Shown here: positions 46,961 through 58,038 of the stretch, one piece after another
How the letters are laid out: each line of letters starts with the position of its first letter
How positions within the stretch are numbered: the first letter of the stretch is position 1
Assembly (NCBI GenBank): GCA_022559845.1
Contig: JAHNEJ010002722.1
Location: 212,819-276,818, forward strand
Reading direction: 5' to 3'
Length of the DNA stretch: 64,000 bases
Origin: Amorphophallus konjac
Lineage: Eukaryota > Streptophyta > Magnoliopsida > Alismatales > Araceae
Translations under genes and position numbers: made by a program
The notes under the pieces: generated by a model
The model's database searches: none
Seen by the model: the letters and a program-made list of their open reading frames with translations, nothing else
Told to the model about the DNA's origin: nothing

Positions 46961-48549
46961 CTGTAGACACGTCATTTTAACATTATGCTGAGCAGATCCC
47001 GTATTACACTAAGACGCCCCAAAGCAGCTCGCACGGTTAAGTCAGTTGAGTGGCCTCCAATTTTTATCTGGTAAACCTCAATTGTAGTTTCTTAATAAAA
47101 CTCCTGTTAATGGGCTTGTGGCCATCCTATTTTCTACATAAAAAATAATAATAATATGTGTGTCAATGGGCTTGGCCCATTCTTATTCTAAGAATAATTG
47201 GATAAGGGGAAGCTCATCAAGTGTTAATGGGCTCATGTGATAATGGGCTTGGCCTCTTCTTATTATAAGAATAAATAAATAAATTTTAATAAACTTGACC
47301 CCATCCTTTACTACCATTTTTACTCTCTTCCCACCTTATCTGGATCTTGCCCCCTCTCTTTAATATTCTCTCTCTCTCCCATTTCTTCCCTTCTGAGGCA
47401 TCTCCCCACCCTCTCACGTAAGAACCCATAGCCACCTCCACCTCCCGGCTTCCACTCCTTGCCTCCTACACACCACAGCCATCCCCACTGGAATTCACTC
47501 CCACTCTCCTTCTCTCCCTCTCCTGGCCAGGACACACTCGATCCCACGAGACCTCTCTCCACCCTCCATACCGCCGGCGAGCACCCCTCGTCGTCCCTCC
47601 ACCTTGCGCCGCTACAGCCATCTCCACCGTCTCCCCTCCCTCTTCCTTTTCTCTTTCTCTCCACAACGGCCACCCTCCCCCGGCACTCCCCATCCTCCTC
47701 TCTACACCGTCCATGCCGACCACCTCCCCGAGCATCACCTCCCACGAGCGGCACCTCCGCGAGCACAGCCTCCACCGTTCGGCAACCCTCGCTGCCCCAC
47801 TCCCACTTCCTTTGCATGCATGCACGCCGAGCCCCCACTCCATCCCATTGCCCACAGCTACTCCCTCCCCTGCGCAAGTTCACTCCGGCTGCTGCTCCCG
47901 CCATCGCCCTAGCCATGAAGTCGCCATTGCGAGCCTCCCACTCGTGGTCGCCATCGTCTCCACACTCGTGCTGAGCCTGCCGCGGATGCCCGCCGCCGAC
48001 CCCCAGGCCGTCCACCTGCACCGCCGCCGTCGTCTGCGAGCCCCACTGCCGGCCACCTCAACTCGGTCGTCGCCTACCTCATCGTCACCGCCGTCCACCG
48101 TCTGCATCACCACCTCCGGCCGTCTGCCGTGAAGCCCCGGACGCCACCTCCGCGAACCCCGGGGTTGCCACGTCTGCCGTCCGCGACCACCACCTTCGCT
48201 AGCCGCTGTCGCCACCACCTCCGGCTAGCCGACGTTGTCCTCCACGACCACCCCCTCCTACCGCTGCTGCACCCTCCGCGGCCACCTCCCACGTCGCCCG
48301 TGAGCACCGTCCACGCCACCCCGTCGCCGTCCGCAACTGCCACAGGCTGCCGTTTGAGCACCACCACGCCCGTCCGAGGACCCCCCACGCTGCCGCAGGC
48401 TGCCGTCCGAGCACCTCCACGCCCCATCTACGCCGCCGTCGTCGTCCACCCTGCCGGCCGCCGTCGTCGTCCACCCTGCCGGCCGCCGCCGTCGTCGTCC
48501 TTCCTGGCCGTCGGACGCTCACCGCCGAGCACGACCACCCTCTCCCCGG

Positions 48550-48794
48550 TCGCGTCCCTTCCGGCTCTCTCTCTCTCTCCCCCCGTCTTTTCTCTTTTCC
48601 CCCCGCCGCGGTCGCACTCTCTCTCCCCTCTCTATTCCGCTCACGTCTCTCCCCCTCTCACTCGTCCTCTCTTCTCTCCCGGTCTCTCTCTCTCTCTCTC
48701 TCTCTTCGCGTCTCTCTCTTCTCTCCGTGGCGAGCTCCCCCTCTCTTTCTCTCCTTCTCTCTCTTCCCCCCGCCGCGGTCTCTCTCTCTCTCTC

Positions 48795-48825
<31 letters not shown>

Positions 48826-49306
48826 TCCCCTCCCTCTTCTGTTTCGCGCCCCCTCTCACTCTCTCTTTTTTTTATTATTTATTCTTTTTTTTCCCTCCCC
48901 CTCTCCTCTCCTGCTATCTCGATCTCTCTCTCATTCTTTCTTTTGCTTTTTTTTTAAAAAAAACCCCTCTCCCTGTTACCCTCTCTCTCTTTCTCTCTCT
49001 CGTTACTCTCTCTGATCTCCCCCTCTCGTTCTTTTCTTTTTTTTTCCATCCTTTTATTTTATTTCTCTATCCCTCCCCCTGCTTCTCACTCCTCCCTCTC
49101 TCTCCCTCTCTCACGTGTCTCTCTCTCACTCCCTCTTTCCCTCTCTTTTCTTCCCCACTCCCTTCCTCTCTCTCGATCTCTCATCTCTTTTCTTTTATTT
49201 TTATTTTTATCTCCTCTTTCCCTCTCTGATATTCTCTCCCTCTCTCTCTCTTTTATTCTTTCTCTTCTTCCCTTCCTCTCTTAGATATAACACACATATA
49301 TAAGCA

Positions 49307-49348
<42 letters not shown>

Positions 49349-49390
49349 CTCTCTCTCTCTCTCTCTCTCTTATATGGTTATATATATATA
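48550..49390 (+). repeat. CT-rich tract and TA microsatellite in the 3' LTR
   Basis: Counterpart of 16000-16860. TA dinucleotides at 49310-49345 pass into a (CT)n run absent from the 5' LTR. Confidence 0.85.
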
Positions 49391-50582
49391 TCCTCTACAT
49401 ATATACATACTATATAATAAAACTAAAGTATAAAAATCTCAAAAAAAGGTTTTTCCTTCTCTCTCCCTCTTCCTTTCTCCCTCTCTTTTCGACCTCCCCT
49501 TTATAGATCTATTTCCATATATGTATATAGATGTGTTCGTGTGAGTGTCTTTGCAGGTGTCTGTAAATGTTTGCGTACGTACGTGCGAAGGGAAGGAGAA
49601 GTTAATGCCGAGCTCATCGTCGACGCCCACCAATAAGCATTTCTCCCCTTTTGCATTATGTTCAGTCTGTTGTTTCCTTTGCATACATCACTCGTTATCA
49701 TGTTTATAATACAATCCCTGCATTGAGAATATTTCGGTACGCATTTCATCATACCATTTTCCCACCTTTAATTCCCAAGGGGTTTCAAATAACATTAAAC
49801 AGGTGTGTGTTTGAATATGCTCGTGCCATTGTAATTTCAAGGGATCGGTACTACACTACTTTCCTTTTAATCCACCATCTATTTTTTCTGTCTGCTGTGT
49901 TTTGCAAGGGTCAACCCGTCAAGAAGCCCGCTTCCTCAGTCGGTCGAAAAGGGAGGAGGAGCAACTCACGTGCCCCCAGTTCGGGGATAAACTGCGACCA
50001 TCCCCCCTATTTTGAGGTACCCGGCTATCATCTCCATCGTCCTATTCTAATTCTTTCTCTTATCATTGTTATTTGTTGATAAGTTTCCACATTGATTCTT
50101 CTCTATTTTGTTTAAAAATAAGTCTATCTTCTCTCCCTTGTTATTATCATATATCGTCAAATCTCCATCTCCGTTCTTCTCTGTGTTGTCTAGAATAAAT
50201 TTTTCACTCTGTCTATATTTTCTTAATAGTTTATCTCTATATCATACTACCTTACTCTACCACCTACCTCTCGATTTCTCTCTTTTCTTTCTCATCTTTC
50301 TCTAAAAAAGGCATAAAAGCATAAAAAACAATAAAAGCAACAAAACCCCAAAAAATATAATAACAAAAAAGATAAAACATAAAAAAAAGAATAGTAAAAT
50401 CAGGGTAACCAAAGCAAGGCCCTCTTCGTCGGCCGGCCGATCGAAGAGGAAGAGAGGACCCGCACTGCTCCCGCTCCGGCGGCAAACGCGATCAGAACAC
50501 TTCCTGTGGGGTTCTCAGCCCCTGGCGATCACATCCCCTTCCCCTTTTCTTTCCTGTCAATTTTCCCTTTTGTTTAAACCCC

Positions 50583-51090
50583 GTGAACGGAAGTAATTCC
50601 TCGCGGAGGTCCCTGCGACGGAAGTAATTCCTTGCGAAGGTGTACGTGACGGAAGTCATTCCTCGCGAAGCCTTTTTATTCTGTCATTTTATTCCTTTAA
50701 TTTCTGTCTAAACCCTGCGACGGAAGTCATTCCTCGCGAAGGTGTACGTGACGGAAGTAATTCCTCGCGAAGCCTTTTTCATTCTGTCATTTTATTTCTT
50801 TAATTTCTGTCTAAACCCTGCGACGGAAGTCATTCCTCGCGAAGGTGTACGTGACGGAAGTAATTCCTCGCGAAGCCTTTTTATTCTGTCATTTTATTCC
50901 TTTGATTTTTGTCTAAACCCTGCGACGGAAGTCATTCCTCGCGAAGGTGTACGTGACGGAAGTAATTCCTCGCGAAGCCTTTTTCATTCTGTCATTTTAT
51001 TTCTTTAAATTTCTGTCTAAACCCTGTGACGGAAGTAATTCCTCGCGAAGGTGCACGTGACGGAAGTCATTCCTCGCGAAACCTTTTATT
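50583..51090 (+). repeat. About 103-bp tandem array with foldback submotifs, 3' LTR
   Basis: Same unit and count as 18051-18560. Most copies here keep TTCCTCGCGAAG where some 5' LTR copies have TTCCTTG or TTTCTCG. Confidence 0.8.
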
Positions 51091-51397
51091 ACATATATTA
51101 CAATAAAAATCTCGCGGAGAGTAATATCTCGCGGTGGTCTTATGTATATATACTCATGCTTATTATCTATATTGCAATAAAAGCCCCGTAAGGTCAATGT
51201 CTTGCGGTGGTCCTAATATGTACATATATATTCATTAGTGTTGATATTATTGCATCGCTGTTAGAACCCCACAAAGACCAATGTCTTGTGGCGGTATGTC
51301 TTGATTCGTATTGTCTTTGTAATTGTCTGGAGAACGATATTCCGTCGCAGTTTCTGAGTCTTCGTGCCTCTCCCTTTCTGTTACTTAGATTCTCGAA

Positions 51398-51452
51398 CTT
51401 CCCGGTATATGAAAAACTGCTCGTGGAACGGTAAGTCACGCTTACCGGGAAG
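51398..51452 (+). promoter_or_regulatory. Inverted repeat and degenerate TATA in the 3' LTR
   Basis: CTTCCCGGTA (51398-51407) and TACCGGGAAG (51443-51452) are intact, as is the inner CGGTAAG/CTTACCG stem. The TATA differs by one base (TATATGAAAA). Confidence 0.5.
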
Positions 51453-51712
51453 GGGTCAGTTTGCGCGAGAGGGTCTTCCGACCCCTATCTCCGCCACGTA
51501 CCGGGGTCCGTTCCGCACCCCTCTTCCCTTTCCCTCTCCTTGATTCGATCTCTTTATCCCCATCTCCTAAGACAGACAAGGGTAGACGACGACTCCCGCC
51601 GCCTATACCTTCTCTGCCGATCACCCTTTCATCATTGTCATTGTTTATTATTATTATTATATCATTATTTTTCTCACCCTCGAGGGTGGACGGCACTCTT
51701 TTGCCGTCTACA

Positions 51713-51974
51713 ATATATATATATATATATTAAAAAAGTTTCTCTCCTCTCGTCATATCTCCTCTAGAATTATTACCAAATAGTTTAATTGGAAGTCATT
51801 TTTTTAAAATATAATAAATCTAAGTTTTGAACTCACATCCTCATATATTTAATCAAATATATTAAACAATTAATTTAAAAATTATATTAAAAAATTATAT
51901 TAATATTAAATATATTAATTAATATACTGATGTTAATATCTAACCGACACAAATTATTTATCCCGCATCTATAA
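51713..51974. other. AT-rich spacer between Tat and Harbinger elements
   Basis: Very AT-rich. The only hint is a TTTTGAACTCACATCC-like tRNA B-box word near 51825, without a partner A box at normal spacing. No gene. Confidence 0.4.
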
Positions 51975-52924
51975 GCTTCGCTTTGGTAGCGATATATCCT
52001 TATGTTAACCCGAAATACCGCCATACTTACACCCTTTTGATTTGGCGGAGGCGATGGAGGCCAATACGGCTTAAGACGGCGTAAGTCGTGTTATCACCGC
52101 GTAACCTATCCCACCTCTCGAGCTGGGATACTTGATCCCGTCGCGTCGTTTTACCCATTCAACCCCTACTTTATGTCCCACCCACCCACTGCAACGGTCG
52201 CATCCGCTGCAGGCCGCAACCTTCGCCTTCCTTGAGGTTGCCTTCGTCTTCCTCACGCTGTGCCCCTTCTTCGCGCAGAGCCCTCCATCCTCCGTCATGG
52301 ACAGCAGGTGTGGCGCTCATTCTTCTTCCTCCTCTTGCAAAACCCTCCATCCCCCGTTCACGGCCGGTGTCTTCATCTACCTCGCGAAACCCTCTTCCAA
52401 AATCATCTTGCATGTTGCTCGTTCAACCGACTCTCCGCTTGTCTGCAGGGTAGGAGGAAGAAGACGATGTCGCCGCCCCGGTCAGTACCTTCAACAATGG
52501 TCAAAATCTTGCTTTGATGTCTCTCCTTTTTGTCAGAAACGTACGGGCTCTGCCATGCTTCCCCTCCTCACCATCTCCTCTCTGTCAGGCGCTCTGTTCC
52601 ATGGAAGAAGGTGCGGGTGTTGCAGGTCTCTTTGCAGTGTTCCATCCCTTCACCGGACACTTGACACCTTTCCTGTGACCTTGCAGTAGGCCGAAGCCCT
52701 CTTTAAAACGGCCCCTTTCAGCTTCCATTCTCCACACCGTGGAGGGAGCTCGAGGAAGACGATAGGGTGGGAGCATCCTATTCCTTCTTTGTGAGGAAGA
52801 CGAACCGGTGGTGGCGAGGTAGGTGTTCTTGATAGTGCTTCATCTCTATGTTATGGTTGGACGACCGATAGACGTGGGTTTCTCCGATTTTCCATGGACT
52901 TGTCATTTTACTGTCATTTGATGA

Positions 52925-53570
52925 AGTTCATCGTTTGATATTCATTTCTTGATGGAAAATCTTTGTTAGAATGGGTTAATACATCTCCATACTATTTTTT
53001 TACGTTTCCTATCTTCGCTTATGTGAAGGTGTTCATCGTCTGATATTCATCTCTTGCTGGGAAGTCATTGTTAGAATGGGTTAATACATCTCCATGTTAT
53101 TTTGCTTTACCATTCCTGTATTTGCTTATGTTTACATGTTCATTGTTTGATATTCATTTTTTGCCAGGCAATCATTGTTAGAATGGGTTAATACATATCC
53201 ATACTATTTTTTTAACCGTTCATGTCTTTGCTTATGTTTAGGTGTTCATCGTTTGATATTCATTTCTTCCTAAGAAATCATTGTTAGAATGGGTTAATAC
53301 ATCTCCATACTATTTTCATTAACCGTTCATGTCTTTGCTTATGTTTACATTTTCATCGTTTGATATTCATTTCTTCCTGGGAAATCATTGTTAGAAAGGG
53401 TTAATACATCTCCATACTATTTTTTTTTACCGTTCATGTCTTTGCTTATGTTTACATGTTCATCGTTTGATATTAATTTCTTCCTGGGAAATCATTCTTA
53501 GAATGTGTTAATACATCTCCATACTATTTTTTTTTACCGTTCATGTCTTTGCTTATGTTTAGCTTGTGTA
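52925..53570 (+). repeat. Six-unit 106-bp tandem array
   Basis: TCGTTTGATATTCATTTCTT or a variant recurs at 52931, 53037, 53143, 53249, 53356 and 53463, a period of 106-107 bases. Each unit includes GTTAGAATGGGTTAATACAT. Confidence 0.9.
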
Positions 53571-54193
53571 TTTACTTTTCCCTTGTTCATTGGCTGTAAT
53601 CTGATTTTACTATCATTATCTTTGCATCAAAAGCGACAAAGCAGAGGTAATATGGACATCTCCTATTTTGTCCACTGATATGTTAGCTTTCATTTTCTGG
53701 TATGCACATCAGTTGCATTTTTTCCATTATATGGACATCTCCTATTTTGTGTTCACTTATTTTATCCATTTAACTGTCCAACTGGCTGACTTTGATTTTT
53801 CCTGCATTCAGAGAATGCTGTGTGCACGGGGATTATGTTCATTTGGTCATAAATGCTGCAGTGTATTTGTGCATTTGCTTAAAAATATATCATTCTATTT
53901 AAAGGTTATTTATTTTCTTCGATGATTTCATGATAGGAAGAAGGCTGATCTTCATTTTTGGTCATCTTTATGCAGTAGAAGTAATTGTTTCCTATTCACC
54001 CCCCCAACACACACACACACACAAGGTGAAGTAGCAATATAACACATGCAAAATAAGAAGGTCAAGCATCAATAGGACACCTACAGGTCATAATATAGTT
54101 ACCATCCAAATATCCTACCATGTAAATCAGACTCACTTGTGACTTCCACATTGCACTGTTACATTTGTTTGCAATTGCATATTAGTTGTACTA

Positions 54194-54778
54194 TTTTTTT
54201 TTTTGGGAAGCCCTGCCTAGGATTGAATAGGAGAGTGCACCCCTTACCAGAGGTAAAGGGAGTAGCCACTCCACCATCCAGACCTAAGAGGTAAATTTTA
54301 TTGATAGATGGGAAAATAAAATTTACATCAGTCGGATGTTAGGCATTCCTAGCTTGTCCAATCGAGCTGCACCTTTGATAACATGAGGCAACTCATGAGA
54401 AGCAAAAAAAGAATTACATTTGGTGCTACATGCTAAAGATGCCAGTGAGTCAACAACTGTATTGGCTTCTCTGAATATGTGGGAGAACTTGTCAGCAGAG
54501 TTGGTCATGCGCCAGATATCTCTAACATAAGGGAGGATGATCCATGGGCAAGGATTTTTCTTGGTGATTGTCTGAATTAATATCTTGGAATCACATTCAA
54601 TAGTAGCAGGCCGGTCAGGGATAGTTTGAAGATATTAAAGACCATCATATAATGCCCTTGCTTCTGCTATTAGGCTATTGGAATTGCCATAATAATGTGA
54701 GAATGCAAGAAGGACATTTCCATCAGGGTCACGGATGACGCCACCACCGCCCGAATTGCCATAATAATGTGAGAATTA
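54194..54778 (-). mobile_element. 5'-truncated LINE fragment with RNase H segment
   Basis: ATATTAGTTGTACTA occurs at 54179-54193 and 54779-54793, a perfect 15-bp target duplication. The plus strand begins with T11, the poly(A) tail of a minus-strand insertion. The minus strand encodes the end of a plant LINE-type RNase H (FSHIFREANTVVDSLASLAC, 54323-54508), preceded by degenerate RNase H sequence with a frame break near 54640. At the 5' junction a 24-base stretch is duplicated (54671 and 54753), a typical filler. Confidence 0.85.
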
Positions 54779-55399
54779 ATATTAGTTGTACTACAGTGGT
54801 GAAAATAACTTAATATTAAGGCTGTTATTTTTAAGAGAGCGAATGGCTGTAATCGAGTCTTTCTTGAGTTCAGACAATGCTGTGTGCATGGTGATTATGT
54901 TCATTTGGTCATTAATCCTGTATGTCTTTGTGTATTTGCTTACACATATATCATTCTCTAAGTTGTTCATTGGGTTGGTTGATTTTCAAGTATGGTTGAT
55001 TGTTTACGGCTTTTAAATATACAGTTTCATAACTATTTTCTACCTATCATCCACCTATGAGTCATTCCCTATTAAAGTGACAGTAGATATGTGCAAAGGG
55101 TAGACCAGTACATTGGATGTCTTTAATTACCTTGAACAACAAATATCCAAAAACCTGGTACAGAATAACTACAGACATTAACCTGGTTCCTCTAAATTCA
55201 ATTGGTATCTCTAGGACAGCAAACCAGTGGCTACTAGGTGGGGTTGGTTGGTAGTGGGAATCCCTGATCACTGATCACTTTGGTATTGCAGGAGAGCTTT
55301 GCTGCTGTAGGCATCTTATCAACATGTATTCCTCCGGTAAATGCCATCGTCATTGATTTCACTGTATTCCCTGTACTCATACCACCCTCGGATGCCATA

Positions 55400-55898
55400 A
55401 TGGATCTTGAATTCGTGTTGATAGGTCACTTGTGGATATAAGAAATAGATAAGATCTTACTACAGTTAATTAGGGAGGAGTTGGTTAGGGATGATTTCAG
55501 CATACCGGATGCATGGGGTTTTGTGCAAGAATCATTCAACATGAGGTCGGGCCTTAAATTTCCTACGTCCCACTTGCAGCATAGGCTTGGTTTCTATAAA
55601 TGTTTCTACACCGTAGCCAAATCGCTTGTATGCGACTGGGGTTTCAATTGGAATGAGGACTCAAAGCAGATAGTTAGCAATGGCATATCATGGGACGCAT
55701 ATAACGAGGTCTGTTACATGACCAGCACAACCTTGCATATGATATGACAGTGTGACCATGGAATATATGCTAATTCATTGCAATACTTTTCTGCAGTTTA
55801 ATCCACTCGTCATGTGGTTTAAGAGAAAGACGTTGACATTATATAAGGACATTATACAAGGGTTTGGTACGTGGGCAGATAACCTGGGACTACAATAA
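55400..55898 (+). pseudogene. Myb/SANT-like gene 1 in the Harbinger element
   Basis: An ATG at 55400 opens a frame with one TAA at 55439. Exon 1 runs to 55708, an 88-base GT-AG intron follows, and exon 2 (55797-55898) ends at TAA. The protein has the spaced aromatic pattern of Myb/SANT-like domains of PIF accessory proteins: WGFVQESFN, LGFYKCFYTVAK, GFNWNEDSKQIV, WDAYNE, then FNPLVMWFKRKTLTLYKDII. Such proteins bind transposon ends and bring transposase to the nucleus. Assignment is from the pattern, not close identity. Confidence 0.5.
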
Positions 55899-56043
55899 AT
55901 ATGATCTTTGGCTCCCTTCCATAGTATCCCACTTCTGCCGACTAGGCCACTGATGTGCTTAGATAGGAATTCATGTATTTGTATTTTACTATATCTGCCA
56001 ATATGTCTTTGTGAACAGTATGTTTATTGTGTCAGAGACGTAT

Positions 56044-57200
56044 ATGGCGGACCCAAAAGGCAAGGCAAGGGTGACCAATTAGACTAGTAAGGAAGACAAG
56101 TTGTTGTTAAAGCTCCTGATCGATGAGTACCACAAGAACAATTGCAACCAAGGAACTTTCAAGCATTACGTTTGGAGTGATATTTTAGTACCGTTCAATC
56201 GTGAGACGCGTAAGAATGCAGATGTAAATAATTTGACTAATAGATGGAAGAATTTGAAAAGGACCTACCACACGATTAAACAATTGCTCTCCCGTACGGG
56301 GTGGGGTTGGGATGACACTAAGAAGATGCCCGTGCCGCCAGATGAGAGAGCGTGGGTAGATGCCATTGCGGTATGTAGTATAGTAATCATTGTCCATTTA
56401 TTATACTGTAAAGAGATATAACATTTTATTGATTTTGTTGTGCAGTCGAGCATTGAGTATAAGAATATATTGGGAAAGTCATTTGAGTATAAGGAGGAGA
56501 TGGATCTTTTGTGCGGCAACACCATGTCAAGAGGAGCTTTGGGATTTGGTACTACTATGGAAAATGACATATCTCAAAGGAGGTCATGGGGTGATTCTCT
56601 TTCACCCCCTGAGCAGGGGAATACACTGTCGAAGGATTCAACCCATCCCATCAACGGTTTACTGGTCTAGCCCTTGATTGCAATGCACCGCCAGTGGACT
56701 TGGGAAATGATTTCAACCCCTTTGACATTTTAGGTGGCAGAGCAAAAACACTTACGCCAATGAACTATATGCTATCTAATACAATGTCAGTGGGTGGATG
56801 CAGTCGTATAGGGGATTACACTCCTCCTTCTGGGAAACGACCGAGTGAAGATGAGGCAACGTCTCCTGATAAGAGACTGACCTCTGGCACCCCTACATAC
56901 AACAGGACCAACCGGAAGCGTAGTAAAAACTTAGAGAAAGGCATGGAAGTGTTGAAAGAATTTTGTGCTTTAAACAATGACAGAACAGAGTTCCATAAAT
57001 TACTAGACATTCCCACTGGTACCTCCAACCCAAATGAAGGAGTGACAATCAAAGATTGCATACACAAGTTGAATAGTCTACCGGGCTATACGACCGATGT
57101 TTTATACACGGCAGCAACCCGCTTCCAAGACTCCAACTTTCGATCTATGTTCATGGCTTTGGACGACGAAGACAAGTTAGGATTGATCTTTCATGGTTAG
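56044..57200 (+). pseudogene. Myb/SANT-like gene 2 (Harbinger ORF1-type accessory protein)
   Basis: ATG at 56044 reads MADPKGKARVTN, then a TAG at 56080, then the domain: KEDKLLLKLLIDEYHKNN, FNRETRKNADVNNLTNRWK, GWGWDDTKKMPVPPDERAW. Exon 1 ends at 56370. A 75-base GT-AG intron leads to exon 2 (56446-57200). Exon 2 has a Lys/Arg-rich linker (NRTNRKRSKNLEKGMEVL) and the typical end SMFMALDDEDKLGLIFHG. One base is missing near 56660, shifting the frame between the two halves. This is the usual partner of the Harbinger transposase, needed for nuclear import and terminal-repeat binding in characterised elements. Two lesions make this copy inactive. Confidence 0.75.
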
Positions 57201-57455
57201 ACACCGCTTGTATTGTAGGTTGATTATGACCATTTTCTCCATGGTCTTTATTGCGTGTTGATGTTATGCATGTTACTTTGGTCATGATCCCTTGCACGAT
57301 ATTATCATGTATCATCGTGCAAGTCACTTTGGTATTTCATAGCATGTACTATGTACCTTTCATGTAGTAAGTGGTAATTGAACGTCATGCTTTCATTTCT
57401 AGGCTACATTTACCAGTAGTCATCAGTCCATTGCAGGGTAATTTGGAAATTGAAT

Positions 57456-57815
57456 ATGGGGAAATATGCATGCTACGTGGTGTGGGTTGGTCGTTGTCCA
57501 GGTGTGTACTACACTTGGGAGGAATGTTATGCACAGGTAAATGGATATGCAGGTGCAAGATTCAAGGGGTTTGCATCTGTTGAGGATGCCCTTGCTGCAT
57601 TTGGAGGTATTACTTCCTCAAATCCAAGGGTTTTGACTTACCGAAGATGATCCATGGTGGGAGGGAGTGAAGATGATATACGACCAGTCCAAGTGCGAAG
57701 GAATGTTACCCCAATAGTATTGCAGAACTTGGCTATCCTTGTCGTACTTGGGATTGTTATGGTGTTCCTTTTCCTTATATTGGTAGGCATACTCATCCTT
57801 GTTGTACGTGGATGA
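57456..57815 (+). pseudogene. RNase H1-type hybrid-binding domain with hydrophobic tail
   Basis: ATG at 57456 starts MGKYACYVVWVGRCPGVYY, followed by TWEECYAQVNGY, RFKGFASVEDALAAF. This is the complete signature of the RNase H1 N-terminal hybrid-binding (viroplasmin-like) domain, about 45 residues. A TGA at 57648 ends the frame after 64 residues. The same frame continues for 54 codons to 57815 with a basic segment and a membrane-like stretch (LAILVVLGIVMVFLFLILVG). The TGA fits a CGA to TGA change, so the original product may have been about 118 residues with a C-terminal membrane anchor. It sits between the accessory gene and the transposase, on the same strand. No catalytic RNase H follows. 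Function unknown. Confidence 0.7.
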
Positions 57816-58038
57816 CTTTCGAATGTAACTGTAACTGAATGGTATGTTATCTTTATGGACTTATCATGTTCCTTGTATTCGACGACCTTGCTGTATCAGT
57901 CGTGACGTGGTAGTACATTTCGATTATGAAACACTCATGTTCTTTGTTAATGAAGACCTTGCTACATCAATGTATATGGTCACGTGTTTGCTCCTATCGA
58001 ATAACTTCTTGTGTTTCATGCATGTGTAGGTTGGCGCT

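Larger units (their letters stand above)
14391..51712 (+). mobile_element. Giant Tat/Ogre-type gypsy retrotransposon with nested insertion
   Basis: Two directly repeated LTRs of 4,791 and 4,751 bp (TGTAGACACG...GCCGTCTACA) bound a 27.8-kb interior. ATATA flanks both ends, although the left flank is in a TA microsatellite. Coding order is gag, protease with G-patch, reverse transcriptase, RNase H, second RNase H, integrase. The second RNase H and the G-patch are hallmarks of the Tat/Ogre branch. Two antisense genes lie between pol and the 3' LTR. Subtracting the nested element leaves about 27.2 kb. Pol is inactivated by stops and frameshifts, so the element could move only with proteins from elsewhere. 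Confidence 0.9.
46962..51712 (+). repeat. 3' LTR of the Tat element
   Basis: It matches 14391-19181 block by block. The largest differences are in the CT/TA tracts (the TA run is shorter and gains a CT run at 49346-49370). Scattered single-base changes are mostly transitions. It ends GCCGTCTACA at 51712, followed by ATATA. Confidence 0.93.
51975..55399 (+). other. Left arm of the Harbinger element
   Basis: No intact gene. 52130-52690 is GC-richer with overlapping frames on both strands but no family match. 52925-53570 is a tandem array. 53805-53900 and 54862-54960 are diverged copies of one sequence (GAATGCTGTGTGCACGGGG and ACAATGCTGTGTGCATGGTG with shared downstream words), flanking the LINE fragment. 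Confidence 0.5.
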
